Of a DNA stretch of 64,000 nt, positions 16,604-24,660 are shown in pieces. The DNA comes from Pedobacter sp. Leaf176 (GTDB lineage: Bacteria; Bacteroidota; Bacteroidia; Sphingobacteriales; Sphingobacteriaceae), in NCBI RefSeq assembly GCF_001424305.1, contig NZ_LMPD01000001.1, positions 868,001 to 932,000 on the forward strand. The letters run 5' to 3'. How positions within the stretch are numbered: the first letter of the stretch is position 1; every line of letters starts with the position of its first letter. A program made the translations under genes and the position numbers. The notes under the pieces were generated by a model. That model made no database searches. It was not told the DNA's origin and was given only the letters and a program-made list of their open reading frames with translations.

Positions 16604-18922
16604 ATGAAGAATTACATTAAAGCAGATGAGTGGAACATTATCGAAGAAGGCTTTGATCCACATTTGAATAAAATTTCGGAAAGTATTTTCAGTTTGGGTA
16701 ATGGCCGCATGGGTCAGCGTGCCAATTTTGAAGAAACTTATTCCGGAGAGACCCTTTTGGGTAACTATGTTGCAGGTGTTTACTATCCGGATAAAACCCG
16801 TGTCGGTTGGTGGAAAAATGGTTATCCTGAATATTTCGCGAAAGTTTTAAATGCAGCGAACTGGGTAGGTATAGAAGTGAAATTGGATGATGAAATCTTG
16901 GATTTGGCAACTGCTGAAGTAAGTGAGTTCAAACGCGTATTAAATATGCATGCTGGTGTTTTGGAACGTACTTTCACTGCCAAACTTAAAAGTGGTAAAA
17001 CGGTAAAAGTGATGGCTACTCGTTTTTGCAGCATTGCTGATGATGAAGTTGGTGCAATCCGTTATAGCATTACGCCTTTAAACTTTAATGGGAAAATCAC
17101 TTTAATGCCTTTTATTGATGGAGATATCAAAAATCAGGATAGCAACTATGATGAGAAATTTTGGACCTTGGTTTCTGATGAAATCACTGAAACAGAAGCT
17201 TACATCAAATTAAGGACAAAGAAAACTGAATTTGAAGTATGCACTGGAAGTCATATCGGATTGTACAAAAATTCGGAGAAAATTTCCATCAATTCAGAGG
17301 CTGTTCGTAAAGAAAAATTCGTTGGACAAACTTTTTCTGTTGATGTAAAAGCGAACGAGGAAATCACTTTGATTAAAGTTGCTGCAAATTTATCTTCAGA
17401 AAATTATGCAAAAGAATCACTTTTAAAAGAAGCTAAAGAAGTTATTAAAAATGCTATAGCAAAAGGGTTCGATACGTTATTAAAAGAACAAACTGAGGCT
17501 TGGGCTACCAAATGGGAAGAAAGCGATATTGTAATTGAAGGAGATGTTTCGGCTCAGCAGGCAATCCGTTTCAATATTTTCCAATTATTTCAAACTTATA
17601 CTGGTAAAGATGATAGGTTGAATATTGGTCCGAAAGGTTTTACCGGCGAGAAGTACGGCGGTTCTACTTATTGGGATACCGAAGCTTATTGTGTACCTTT
17701 TTACTTAGCAACGGCTCCGCAGGAAGTAAGCAAAAACTTGTTGGTTTACCGCCACAAACAACTGGGCAAAGCCATAGAGAATGCGGCGAAATTAGGTTTT
17801 AAAGATGGCGCTGCATTGTATCCAATGGTTACGATGAATGGCGAAGAATGCCACAATGAGTGGGAAATCACCTTTGAAGAAATTCACCGAAATGGTGCTA
17901 TTGCTTTCGCGATTTACAATTACATCCGCTATACTGGTGATGAAAGCTATTTATCGGATTTTGGTTTGGAAGTGCTCATCGGCATTGCCCGTTTCTGGAA
18001 ACAACGTGTTAATTGGAGCGGTGAAAAACAACAATATGTAATGCTCGGCGTAACTGGTCCGAATGAATACGAAAACAACGTAAACAACAACTGGTACACC
18101 AACTTATTAGCAACCTGGTGCATGAAGTATGCAACAGAAGCTGCGGATATAGTAAAAAATCGGCAGCCAGAAAAATATAACGGCTTATTAAAAAGCTTAA
18201 ATTTTGATGCTCAGGAATTTGCCGATTGGGCAGATATCATTGAGAAAATGTATTATCCGGAGGATAAAAATCTAGGCATTTTCTTGCAACAGGATGGATA
18301 TCTGGATAAGGAGCAAACTTTGGTAAAAGACTTACCAGCAAGTGAAAGACCAATCAACCAGAAATGGAGTTGGGATAGAATTTTGCGCTCGCCATTTATC
18401 AAACAAGCTGATGTTTTACAAGGATTGTACTTCTTCGAAGAGGATTACGACTTGGAAACCATCAGAAGAAATTTCGACTTTTACGAGCCACGTACCGTTC
18501 ATGAAAGTTCTTTATCGCCTTGCGTACATAGTATTTTAGCGGCTAAATTAAATGATGAAGCCCGTGCTTACGAATTTTATTTACGTACTGCTCGTTTAGA
18601 TTTGGATGATTATAACAACGATACGGAAGATGGCTTACACATTACATCAATGGCCGGAACCTGGATGAGTGTAGTAGAAGGTTTCGCTGGTATGCGTGTT
18701 CGTGATGGCAAATTGCAGTTTAATCCTTTCTTACCAAAGCAATGGAAATCGTTCTCGTTTACCATTGGTTTCAGAGGTGCGACTTTGAAAATAAACATCA
18801 CTGAAAACGGTATCAATATTAAGAATAATAATGCTGTTGATTTAGAAATCGGAATCAGAAGTCAGTTTTATAAACTATCTGGAAACGCAGAAATCGAAGT
18901 AAATAACGCAGAGTTGGTATGA
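16604..18922 (+). CDS. GH65 maltose phosphorylase (or closely related disaccharide phosphorylase)
   Basis: 772 residues from the ATG of MKNYIKADEWNIIEEGFDPHLN; the longer frame adds 11 residues encoded by a repeat and is disfavoured. Domains: N-terminal GH65 beta-sandwich (GNGRMGQRANFEETYSG), the (alpha/alpha)6 barrel, and a C-terminal beta-sheet domain. The active-site motif GEECHNEWEITFEEIHRNG holds the catalytic Glu, and VHESSLSPCVHS resembles the phosphate-binding loop. It cleaves maltose with phosphate to glucose and beta-glucose 1-phosphate, feeding PgmB. No signal peptide, so cytoplasmic. Kojibiose or trehalose specificity cannot be excluded, but the locus argues for maltose. Confidence 0.93.
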   Translation: MKNYIKADEWNIIEEGFDPHLNKISESIFSLGNGRMGQRANFEETYSGETLLGNYVAGVYYPDKTRVGWWKNGYPEYFAKVLNAANWVGIEVKLDDEILDLATAEVSEFKRVLNMHAGVLERTFTAKLKSGKTVKVMATRFCSIADDEVGAIRYSITPLNFNGKITLMPFIDGDIKNQDSNYDEKFWTLVSDEITETEAYIKLRTKKTEFEVCTGSHIGLYKNSEKISINSEAVRKEKFVGQTFSVDVKANEEITLIKVAANLSSENYAKESLLKEAKEVIKNAIAKGFDTLLKEQTEAWATKWEESDIVIEGDVSAQQAIRFNIFQLFQTYTGKDDRLNIGPKGFTGEKYGGSTYWDTEAYCVPFYLATAPQEVSKNLLVYRHKQLGKAIENAAKLGFKDGAALYPMVTMNGEECHNEWEITFEEIHRNGAIAFAIYNYIRYTGDESYLSDFGLEVLIGIARFWKQRVNWSGEKQQYVMLGVTGPNEYENNVNNNWYTNLLATWCMKYATEAADIVKNRQPEKYNGLLKSLNFDAQEFADWADIIEKMYYPEDKNLGIFLQQDGYLDKEQTLVKDLPASERPINQKWSWDRILRSPFIKQADVLQGLYFFEEDYDLETIRRNFDFYEPRTVHESSLSPCVHSILAAKLNDEARAYEFYLRTARLDLDDYNNDTEDGLHITSMAGTWMSVVEGFAGMRVRDGKLQFNPFLPKQWKSFSFTIGFRGATLKINITENGINIKNNNAVDLEIGIRSQFYKLSGNAEIEVNNAELV

Positions 18923-20784
18923 TAAAGGTTGGTGGTTTAGAGGTCGAAGGTAGAGGGTTTTCACCTAAATCCTTAGCAAGCAAGGATAGTTTTTCGGCTT
19001 CATATCTGTCTCCCTTTGCAGGGGACAGGGGGAGGATTTTAGCTCTTTTACTTATCTTTACCATTATTTCACAATCATCCTTTGCACAAAAAAAGAGTAA
19101 AAATATGAACGATAAGCAAATCGTTATATATCAGTTATTGCCCCGTTTATTCGGGAACAAAAATACCACCAACATACCTTATGGAACCATTGAGCAAAAT
19201 GGCTCTGGCAAGTTTAATGATATTACAGATAAGGCGCTGGATGGGATCAAAGAATTGCATGTAAATTACGTTTGGTATACGGGCGTTATTGCACATGCAA
19301 GCCTAACCGATTATTCGAATTATGGAATTAAGGTTGACGATGCCGACGTGGTGAAAGGAAGAGCTGGATCTCCATACGCAATCCGCGATTATTATGATGT
19401 AAATCCTGATTTGGCAGTGAATGTGAAAAATCGGATGCACGAATTTGAAGCTTTAGTGAAAAGAACACATGCAAAGAATCTAAAGGTCATTATCGACTTT
19501 GTTCCAAACCATGTAGCCAGAGGTTACCATTCTTACGCCAGGACAAAAAATGTTATCGACTTTGGTGCTAATGATGATGTAACTAAAGCGTTTAATCCAA
19601 AAAATGATTTTTATTATGTCCCTGGTCGGCCATTTGTGGTGCCAACCAATGGAGAAAAGACACCACTTTCTGTTCTGCAGGATGGGTATTTCGATGAAAA
19701 TCCTGCTAAAGCTACTGGTAATGATGCATTTACTGCTGCTCCAAAATATGATGATTGGTACGAAACCATTAAGTTGAACTATGGCGTGGATTATCTAAAC
19801 GGAAGAAAAGAATATTTTAATCCCATCCCTCCGGTTTGGACGAAAATGCGTGATATTTTAATTTTTTGGGCAGAAAAAGGTGTTGACGGATTCAGGTGCG
19901 ATATGGCAGAAATGATTCCTATTGCATTTTGGAATTGGGTTATTCCTCAGGTTAAACAAAAGAACCCGAAGCTTATTTTTCTGGGTGAAGCTTACAATCC
20001 TCAGGTTTACAAGCAATATTTAGAAGAAGGAAAGTTCGATTACCTGTATGATAAAGTTGGTTTATACGACGGATTAAAAAGATTAATCAAAAATGAACCC
20101 AATGCAGATGTGAAAGACATCCGTTATGTATGGCAGATCGAAAGCGCTGGTTTTGGCAAAAATATGTTGCGCTTTTTAGAGAACCATGATGAAGAACGAA
20201 TTGCATCAGCAGGTTTTGCGGGCAAAGCTGAACTGGCTCTGCCTGCAATGGTGGTATCAGCAACACTGGGTTCTGGTCCGGTAATGCTTTACTTCGGTCA
20301 GGAAGTGGGCGAACCCGGCAAAGGCAAGGAAGGTTTTGGTGGTGATGACAACCGCACCACAATTTTCGATTATTGGGGTGTTCCAAATCATCAGAAATGG
20401 ATGAATGGCGGCTTATTCGATGGCCATTCGCTTAACGCAGCACAACATAACTTAAGAGCTTACTACAAGCAGCTGTTAAAAGTAACTTCAATAAGTGATG
20501 CAGTTGTGAACGGTGAAATCTATGATGTTCCACAGGTGGGAAATATGAATAATCGCATGTATGCCTTCATCCGCTATTCGGGCAAGCAGCGTTTGCTGGT
20601 AGTCGCTAATTTCGATAGAAACCAAACTTTAGACGCTAACATTGAAATTCCTGATAACATATTGAAAGTGAAACATTCATCCCCGGTTACAGATTTGTTA
20701 ACAGATAGAAAATTAAATATACCAGCAGGAACGAGCATTCCTGTAAAACTTAGCCCTGTTTCGGCACAAGTGATAGAATTTTAA
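18919..20784 (+). CDS. GH13 alpha-amylase-family enzyme with a repeat-derived N-terminus
   Basis: 621 residues. The start ATG overlaps the GH65 stop (ATGA), giving translational coupling. Residues 1-39 (MIKVGGLEVEGRGF...PFAGDRG) look like translated intergenic repeat; the hydrophobic signal core ILALLLIFTIIS and a SSFAQ cleavage site only begin at residue 40. No other ATG, GTG or TTG is available in frame before Met63 (19105). Catalytic residues: Asp328 in GFRCDMAE, Glu357 in FLGEAYN, Asp424 in LENHDEER; region I is VIIDFVPNHVA. It should hydrolyse maltooligosaccharides in the periplasm. Whether the odd N-terminus is used, or translation starts at a rare codon near 19036 (ATT), is open. Confidence 0.88.
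   Translation: MIKVGGLEVEGRGFSPKSLASKDSFSASYLSPFAGDRGRILALLLIFTIISQSSFAQKKSKNMNDKQIVIYQLLPRLFGNKNTTNIPYGTIEQNGSGKFNDITDKALDGIKELHVNYVWYTGVIAHASLTDYSNYGIKVDDADVVKGRAGSPYAIRDYYDVNPDLAVNVKNRMHEFEALVKRTHAKNLKVIIDFVPNHVARGYHSYARTKNVIDFGANDDVTKAFNPKNDFYYVPGRPFVVPTNGEKTPLSVLQDGYFDENPAKATGNDAFTAAPKYDDWYETIKLNYGVDYLNGRKEYFNPIPPVWTKMRDILIFWAEKGVDGFRCDMAEMIPIAFWNWVIPQVKQKNPKLIFLGEAYNPQVYKQYLEEGKFDYLYDKVGLYDGLKRLIKNEPNADVKDIRYVWQIESAGFGKNMLRFLENHDEERIASAGFAGKAELALPAMVVSATLGSGPVMLYFGQEVGEPGKGKEGFGGDDNRTTIFDYWGVPNHQKWMNGGLFDGHSLNAAQHNLRAYYKQLLKVTSISDAVVNGEIYDVPQVGNMNNRMYAFIRYSGKQRLLVVANFDRNQTLDANIEIPDNILKVKHSSPVTDLLTDRKLNIPAGTSIPVKLSPVSAQVIEF
18922..19037. repeat. repeat-like segment in frame within a GH13 gene
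   Basis: The DNA between the coupled ATG and the signal-peptide core has the look of intergenic repeat material: GTTTAGAGGTCGAAGGTAGA, CCTTAGCAAGCAAGG, and a hairpin CTGTCTCCC-TTTGCA-GGGGACAG followed by GGGGAGG. It stays open in the GH13 frame. Other junctions in this operon also hold repeats. Confidence 0.55.
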
Positions 20785-20796
20785 ACCTTTATAATT

Positions 20797-20886
20797 AACC
20801 GCAAAGACACAAAGATTTTCGAAAAGAATAGAAGAACTAGCTTTGCGGCCTTAGCGCTTTTCCACGCTGTGCCCTTTGCGTTTAAA
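20797..20886. repeat. AACCGCAAAGACACAAAG-type inverted repeat before the MFS gene
   Basis: AACCGCAAAGACACAAAG at 20797 is mirrored by CTTTGCG near 20873-20879, with a second CTTTGCGGCCTTAGCG inside. A fragment of the same motif (AACAAAGACGCAAACG) lies after the MFS gene at 22290. I recall this unit as a common intergenic repeat in Bacteroidota. Confidence 0.6.
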
Positions 20887-20901
20887 TAAAAACCAAATAC
20901 A

Positions 20902-22278
20902 ATGAGCTTAAAAACAATAATCGAGAACCCGAAATTAACACTTGCACAAATTATTAACATGAGTGTTGGTTTTTTCGGAATCCAGTTCGGTTGGGACTTA
21001 CAACGTGCCAACATGGGCCGTATTTACGAAAACCTGGGTGCCAATCCCGATCAGGTTCCTTTATTGTTTCTGGCTGCACCACTAACTGGTTTGTTGGTTC
21101 AACCCATAATTGGTTATTTAAGCGACAGAACCTGGCACCCGAAGTGGGGCAGAAGAAGGCCTTATTTTATGATAGGTGCTATTGTAAGTAGCATCGCTTT
21201 AATTTTCATGCCGCATAGCAGTGCCTTATGGATGGCAGCCGGTTTGCTTTGGGTATTGGATGTTTTCGGCAACATCGCTATGGAGCCTTTCCGTGCTTTT
21301 GTTACCGATAAATTGCCTGATAGCCAGGTTAATCGTGGTTTCATCATGCAGAGTATGATGATTGGTTTAGGTGGGAGCGTTGCATCGGCTTTGCCCTGGT
21401 TGATGAAAAATTTATTCGACCTACAAAATACAGCAGCACAAGGTCAGATTCCCGAAAATGTGAAGTTCTCATTTTATATCGGTGCGTTTTTCTTTTTTGC
21501 AGCCGTATTGTGGACAGTTTTTACCACTAAAGAATATCCGCCGCAAGATGTAGACTTTAAAGAAAAAGTTCGGGAAAGCAATAAAGGTTTTGGCGGAGGT
21601 GTTTCCGAAATATTCAGTGCTTTAAAGAACATGCCTAAACGCATGCAAATCGTTTCCTTAGTTCAGTTTTTTACCTGGCCAGGTTTGTTTCTAATGTGGT
21701 TTTATTATACCACTGCAGTGGCTGTAAACGTTTTTGGCGGTAAAGATGCTGCCGACCCGGTGTATGCGCAAGGGGCCGACTTTGGAAGTTTAACCCTGGC
21801 CTATTATAGCGTAATTACTTTCCTTTTTGCCTTGGTCTTACCTAAAATTGCTGACGCTTTAGGTCGCAAAACCACCCACGCCTTATGTTTGATCTGTGGT
21901 GCAATTGGCTTAATCAGCGTGGCTTGGGTACACGATAAAAATATGCTTTATTTATGTATGACAGGTGTCGGTATCGCTTGGGCGAGTATCCTTTCTATGC
22001 CTTATGCGATGCTAAGCGGTTCCTTACCCAAAGATAAAATTGGTATCTACATGGGCATTTTTAACTTTTTCATCGTATTGCCTGAAATTATCGCATCGCT
22101 TGGTTTCGGCTGGTTAATGCGGAATGTGCTTAACAACGACAGGCTTTTAGCAGTACAATTGGGTGGTGGCCTAATGGTTTTGGCGGCAATTATCTGTTAT
22201 GTATTCATAAAAGAACCAAAGGTAACTGATGATGTCCTGGCCGCAGGACTCGGAATCGAAGAAAACAGATCAGTTTAA
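20902..22278 (+). CDS. MFS sugar transporter, SLC45/GPH-like (maltose uptake)
   Basis: 458 residues with about 12 membrane segments. The loop GYLSDRTWHPKWGRRRPYF carries the G-x-x-S-D-R and R-x-GRRRP signature of SLC45-like MFS carriers, and GNIAMEPFRAFVTDKLPDSQVNRGF is a conserved block of the bacterial maltose-type members. It is the last gene of the glucan operon and should carry periplasmic maltose or short maltodextrins across the inner membrane, probably with protons. Substrate is inferred from context; family membership is secure. Confidence 0.92.
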   Translation: MSLKTIIENPKLTLAQIINMSVGFFGIQFGWDLQRANMGRIYENLGANPDQVPLLFLAAPLTGLLVQPIIGYLSDRTWHPKWGRRRPYFMIGAIVSSIALIFMPHSSALWMAAGLLWVLDVFGNIAMEPFRAFVTDKLPDSQVNRGFIMQSMMIGLGGSVASALPWLMKNLFDLQNTAAQGQIPENVKFSFYIGAFFFFAAVLWTVFTTKEYPPQDVDFKEKVRESNKGFGGGVSEIFSALKNMPKRMQIVSLVQFFTWPGLFLMWFYYTTAVAVNVFGGKDAADPVYAQGADFGSLTLAYYSVITFLFALVLPKIADALGRKTTHALCLICGAIGLISVAWVHDKNMLYLCMTGVGIAWASILSMPYAMLSGSLPKDKIGIYMGIFNFFIVLPEIIASLGFGWLMRNVLNNDRLLAVQLGGGLMVLAAIICYVFIKEPKVTDDVLAAGLGIEENRSV

Positions 22279-22649
22279 ATATTATATAGCAACAAAGACG
22301 CAAACGTTACATGAAGTAAACTGAGCAAAAAATCTAATGATTTGTATGACTCTGTGCTACTTCTTTCTTCATGGTAAAAATCCTAAATAATCTAAGCAAA
22401 TAAAAAACTCCCGTGATCTGTTAACGCTATCACAGCGCAATACTCCCTGCAAACAAAACTTCATCTGGTGAAACCAGTATTAATCTTTCATCTAACAGCT
22501 TTACCGAAATTTTGGTGCCAGGAGAGTGCCATGTTTCAGTAAAGCAGTCCTGAAGTAGCTTAGCTTTATAAAATCATCGAATTGGCTGCTTTTTTGACAA
22601 CTTTCTTATCTATTTTAGTTAATATTGCTTTAACAACTATCTAAAATAT
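22279..22649. other. intergenic stretch with a repeat fragment and a possible gene remnant
   Basis: After the MFS stop there is a short piece of the CAAAGACGCAAA repeat (22290 on). On the minus strand, 22430-22573 is an open stretch without a start codon, listed separately. No promoter of consensus type is obvious for the sigma-factor gene that follows. Confidence 0.4.
22430..22573 (-). pseudogene. possible gene remnant, 47 codons with no start
   Basis: A minus-strand frame reads FYKAKLLQDCFTETW, then HSPGTKISVKLLDERLILV and SPDEVLFAG before a TGA at 22430-22432. It looks protein-like but is closed upstream by TGA at 22574-22576 and has no ATG, GTG or TTG at its front. It could be the 3' end of a decayed gene. 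I do not recognise it. Confidence 0.3.
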
Positions 22650-23204
22650 ATGGAGAACAAATTAACGCATCACTTGCTCTGGGAACGGCTACGTTCTGGC
22701 GACAAGGATGCTTTTTTTGATCTTTATGCTGCCCTTTATTACCCGCTTGTAAATTTCGGAATCCGGGTTTGTGCTGATTCAGATATTTCCAGCGAGGCTA
22801 CCGACCTGGTGTTTACCACCATTTGGGAAAAACATGAAACGCTTAACCGCGTTGATAATGTTGAGGCTTATCTACGCACGTTTCTAAAACGTAAACTGAT
22901 TAGAATTCTTGAACGTAAGAAAAAATTAAGTGTTGCTTTGAGCAACGCTGGCGCCGATGGAGACTGGATGGAGATGAGTTACGAAGAATTTATTGTGAAA
23001 GTTCAAAGCGATGAACTGGTTCGATACCAGTTGAAAAATGCGCTCGATAAACTAACCTTCAGGCAGAAACAATTAATACACCTTAAATTTTTTGATGGAC
23101 TTAGTTACGAGCAAATCGCTGAGCAAACCAATCAAACGATAAAAACAGCCTATAATACCGTTTATGACGCATTGAAAGTTCTGCGTAAAGAACTTAAGGC
23201 TTAA
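22650..23204 (+). CDS. ECF RNA polymerase sigma factor (FecI-like)
   Basis: 184 residues. Region 2 includes ALYYPLVNFGIRVCADSDISSEATDLVFTTIWEKHETL and region 4 is KLTFRQKQLIHLKFFDGLSYEQIAEQTNQTIKTAYNTVYDALKVLRKEL, the HTH that reads the -35-like element. It belongs to the Bacteroidota sigma-70 family ECF group that pairs with FecR anti-sigma factors and STN-bearing SusC receptors. The FecR, SusC and SusD genes follow in order, so this is the switch that turns on the second SusCD locus when its ligand binds. Confidence 0.95.
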   Translation: MENKLTHHLLWERLRSGDKDAFFDLYAALYYPLVNFGIRVCADSDISSEATDLVFTTIWEKHETLNRVDNVEAYLRTFLKRKLIRILERKKKLSVALSNAGADGDWMEMSYEEFIVKVQSDELVRYQLKNALDKLTFRQKQLIHLKFFDGLSYEQIAEQTNQTIKTAYNTVYDALKVLRKELKA

Positions 23205-23261
23205 ATGGAAAGTCAGCCGGAGGATAATTATCTAGTTTCTAGTCTTCTCTTGCCTACATGA

Positions 23262-23288
23262 GCCCCGTCCTGCAATTTCGGGCGGGGC
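23262..23288 (+). terminator. GC-rich hairpin after the ECF sigma gene
   Basis: GCCCCGTCC (23262-23270) pairs with GGGCGGGGC (23280-23288) with one G-U pair. No T-run follows, so it may be an attenuating or mRNA-stabilising hairpin, not a full terminator. It separates the sigma gene from fecR by 283 bp. Confidence 0.5.
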
Positions 23289-23487
23289 AATTAAATAAGG
23301 TTTTGCAGAACAGCCATTTCTGATTTAAAATATTCAACCTTTTCCTGTTAAAATGAGCTCAGAGACAAATAAATTTCTTTGTTTTAAGCATCTGCTGTAC
23401 AAATATTCTGGTTTGTTAAAAAAAAGTTAATTTTTTTTTAGGAAAAAGTAAACTTTTTAGGCACTGATAGGTAAAAGCCAAATAATA

Positions 23488-24546
23488 ATGATTGATAGAA
23501 GTCAATTCAATGCAGAAGATTTTCTTGTTGACAGTACATTTCAGCAGTACTGTGCAGGGAGCGACAAGCTTTGCAGTGAATATTGGGAGAAGTATATTGC
23601 GGCTCATCCAGAACAGGCAAATGTTATTGCCGAAGCAAGAAAATTACATTTCATTTTGAGCGGAAATAAACGTCCGCTAAATAATCAGCTAAATTCTTTA
23701 AAAGAAAGTTATAATAGCGAGAACTCACTAAAGGTTGCCGGAAACTATAAGTGGCTTAAAGTGGCTGCTGCCATTTTAATGGTAGCTAGTATCGGCATTT
23801 TGTATCGGTCTTATCAGGTAGGCAACACAGAAGTTGTTTTAGTTGCAAAAACATTTCAAACCAAAAGTGGTGAGAGGAAAAAAATTACCCTTCCTGACGG
23901 CTCAACAGTTTTGTTAAATGCGCAGAGCTCATTGTCAATAGGAAAGGAATTTAATCAAACTTTTCGTGAGGTTACATTAAGAGGCGAAGGTTATTTTGAT
24001 GTTATCCATAACAAAAATAAGCCTTTCAAAGTGCGCACCGAAGAATTTAACATCAACGTTTTGGGTACATCTTTTAATGTTAAGGCGTACCCCGATGAGA
24101 CATCGTCTGAAGCAACTTTAATCAAGGGGTTAATTACAATGGAAGCTGTGAATGGTAATGGCGGAACAATTACGCTTAAACCAAGTCAGAAAGTAACATT
24201 TTATAAAACAGAGGTTGCAAAAGAAGCACGAAAGGCTGCAAAGCCTGCGGCAACCCGGCCAGAAATTATAATAAACCACTATACTTTAATAAAAGACAGC
24301 ACCATCGTAGAAACCGCCTGGACGCAAAACAGGATAGAAATTTATGATCAGGATTTTGATGAAATACGAGCGGTTCTGGAGAAATGGTTCAATGTAGAAA
24401 TCAAGTTTAAAAATCCTGATGTTGAAAAATATCGATTTACGGCAACCTTTAGTCATGAAAGTATTGATCAGGTGATGTCCGCATTACAAAAAGTAGAAAA
24501 TTTTAAATATGAGATAAAAGGAAATCAAGTAATCATCTCGAAGTAA
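23488..24546 (+). CDS. FecR-family anti-sigma/sigma-regulator protein
   Basis: 352 residues: a cytoplasmic N-terminal region about 1-85 that should bind the ECF sigma factor, one membrane span about 88-107 (WLKVAAAILMVASIGILY), a periplasmic FecR domain (TFQTKSGERKKITLPDGSTVLLNAQSSLSI, VTLRGEGYFDVIHNKNKPFKVRT, FNINVLGTSFNVKAY), and a C-terminal DUF4974 domain about 285-350 (QDFDEIRAVLEKWFNVEIKF, FKYEIKGNQVIIS). It receives the signal from the STN domain of the adjacent SusC and controls sigma release. Confidence 0.95.
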   Translation: MIDRSQFNAEDFLVDSTFQQYCAGSDKLCSEYWEKYIAAHPEQANVIAEARKLHFILSGNKRPLNNQLNSLKESYNSENSLKVAGNYKWLKVAAAILMVASIGILYRSYQVGNTEVVLVAKTFQTKSGERKKITLPDGSTVLLNAQSSLSIGKEFNQTFREVTLRGEGYFDVIHNKNKPFKVRTEEFNINVLGTSFNVKAYPDETSSEATLIKGLITMEAVNGNGGTITLKPSQKVTFYKTEVAKEARKAAKPAATRPEIIINHYTLIKDSTIVETAWTQNRIEIYDQDFDEIRAVLEKWFNVEIKFKNPDVEKYRFTATFSHESIDQVMSALQKVENFKYEIKGNQVIISK

Positions 24547-24660
24547 TAAAAAAGGACGGTGTTGGCGCACCGCCCTTACAATTCTTCTTTGATCTATCAA
24601 TGGCAGTTTATGCGCGAACAGATTGCTGCCAAATAACTATGCAACCAAAAAAACAAAAAT

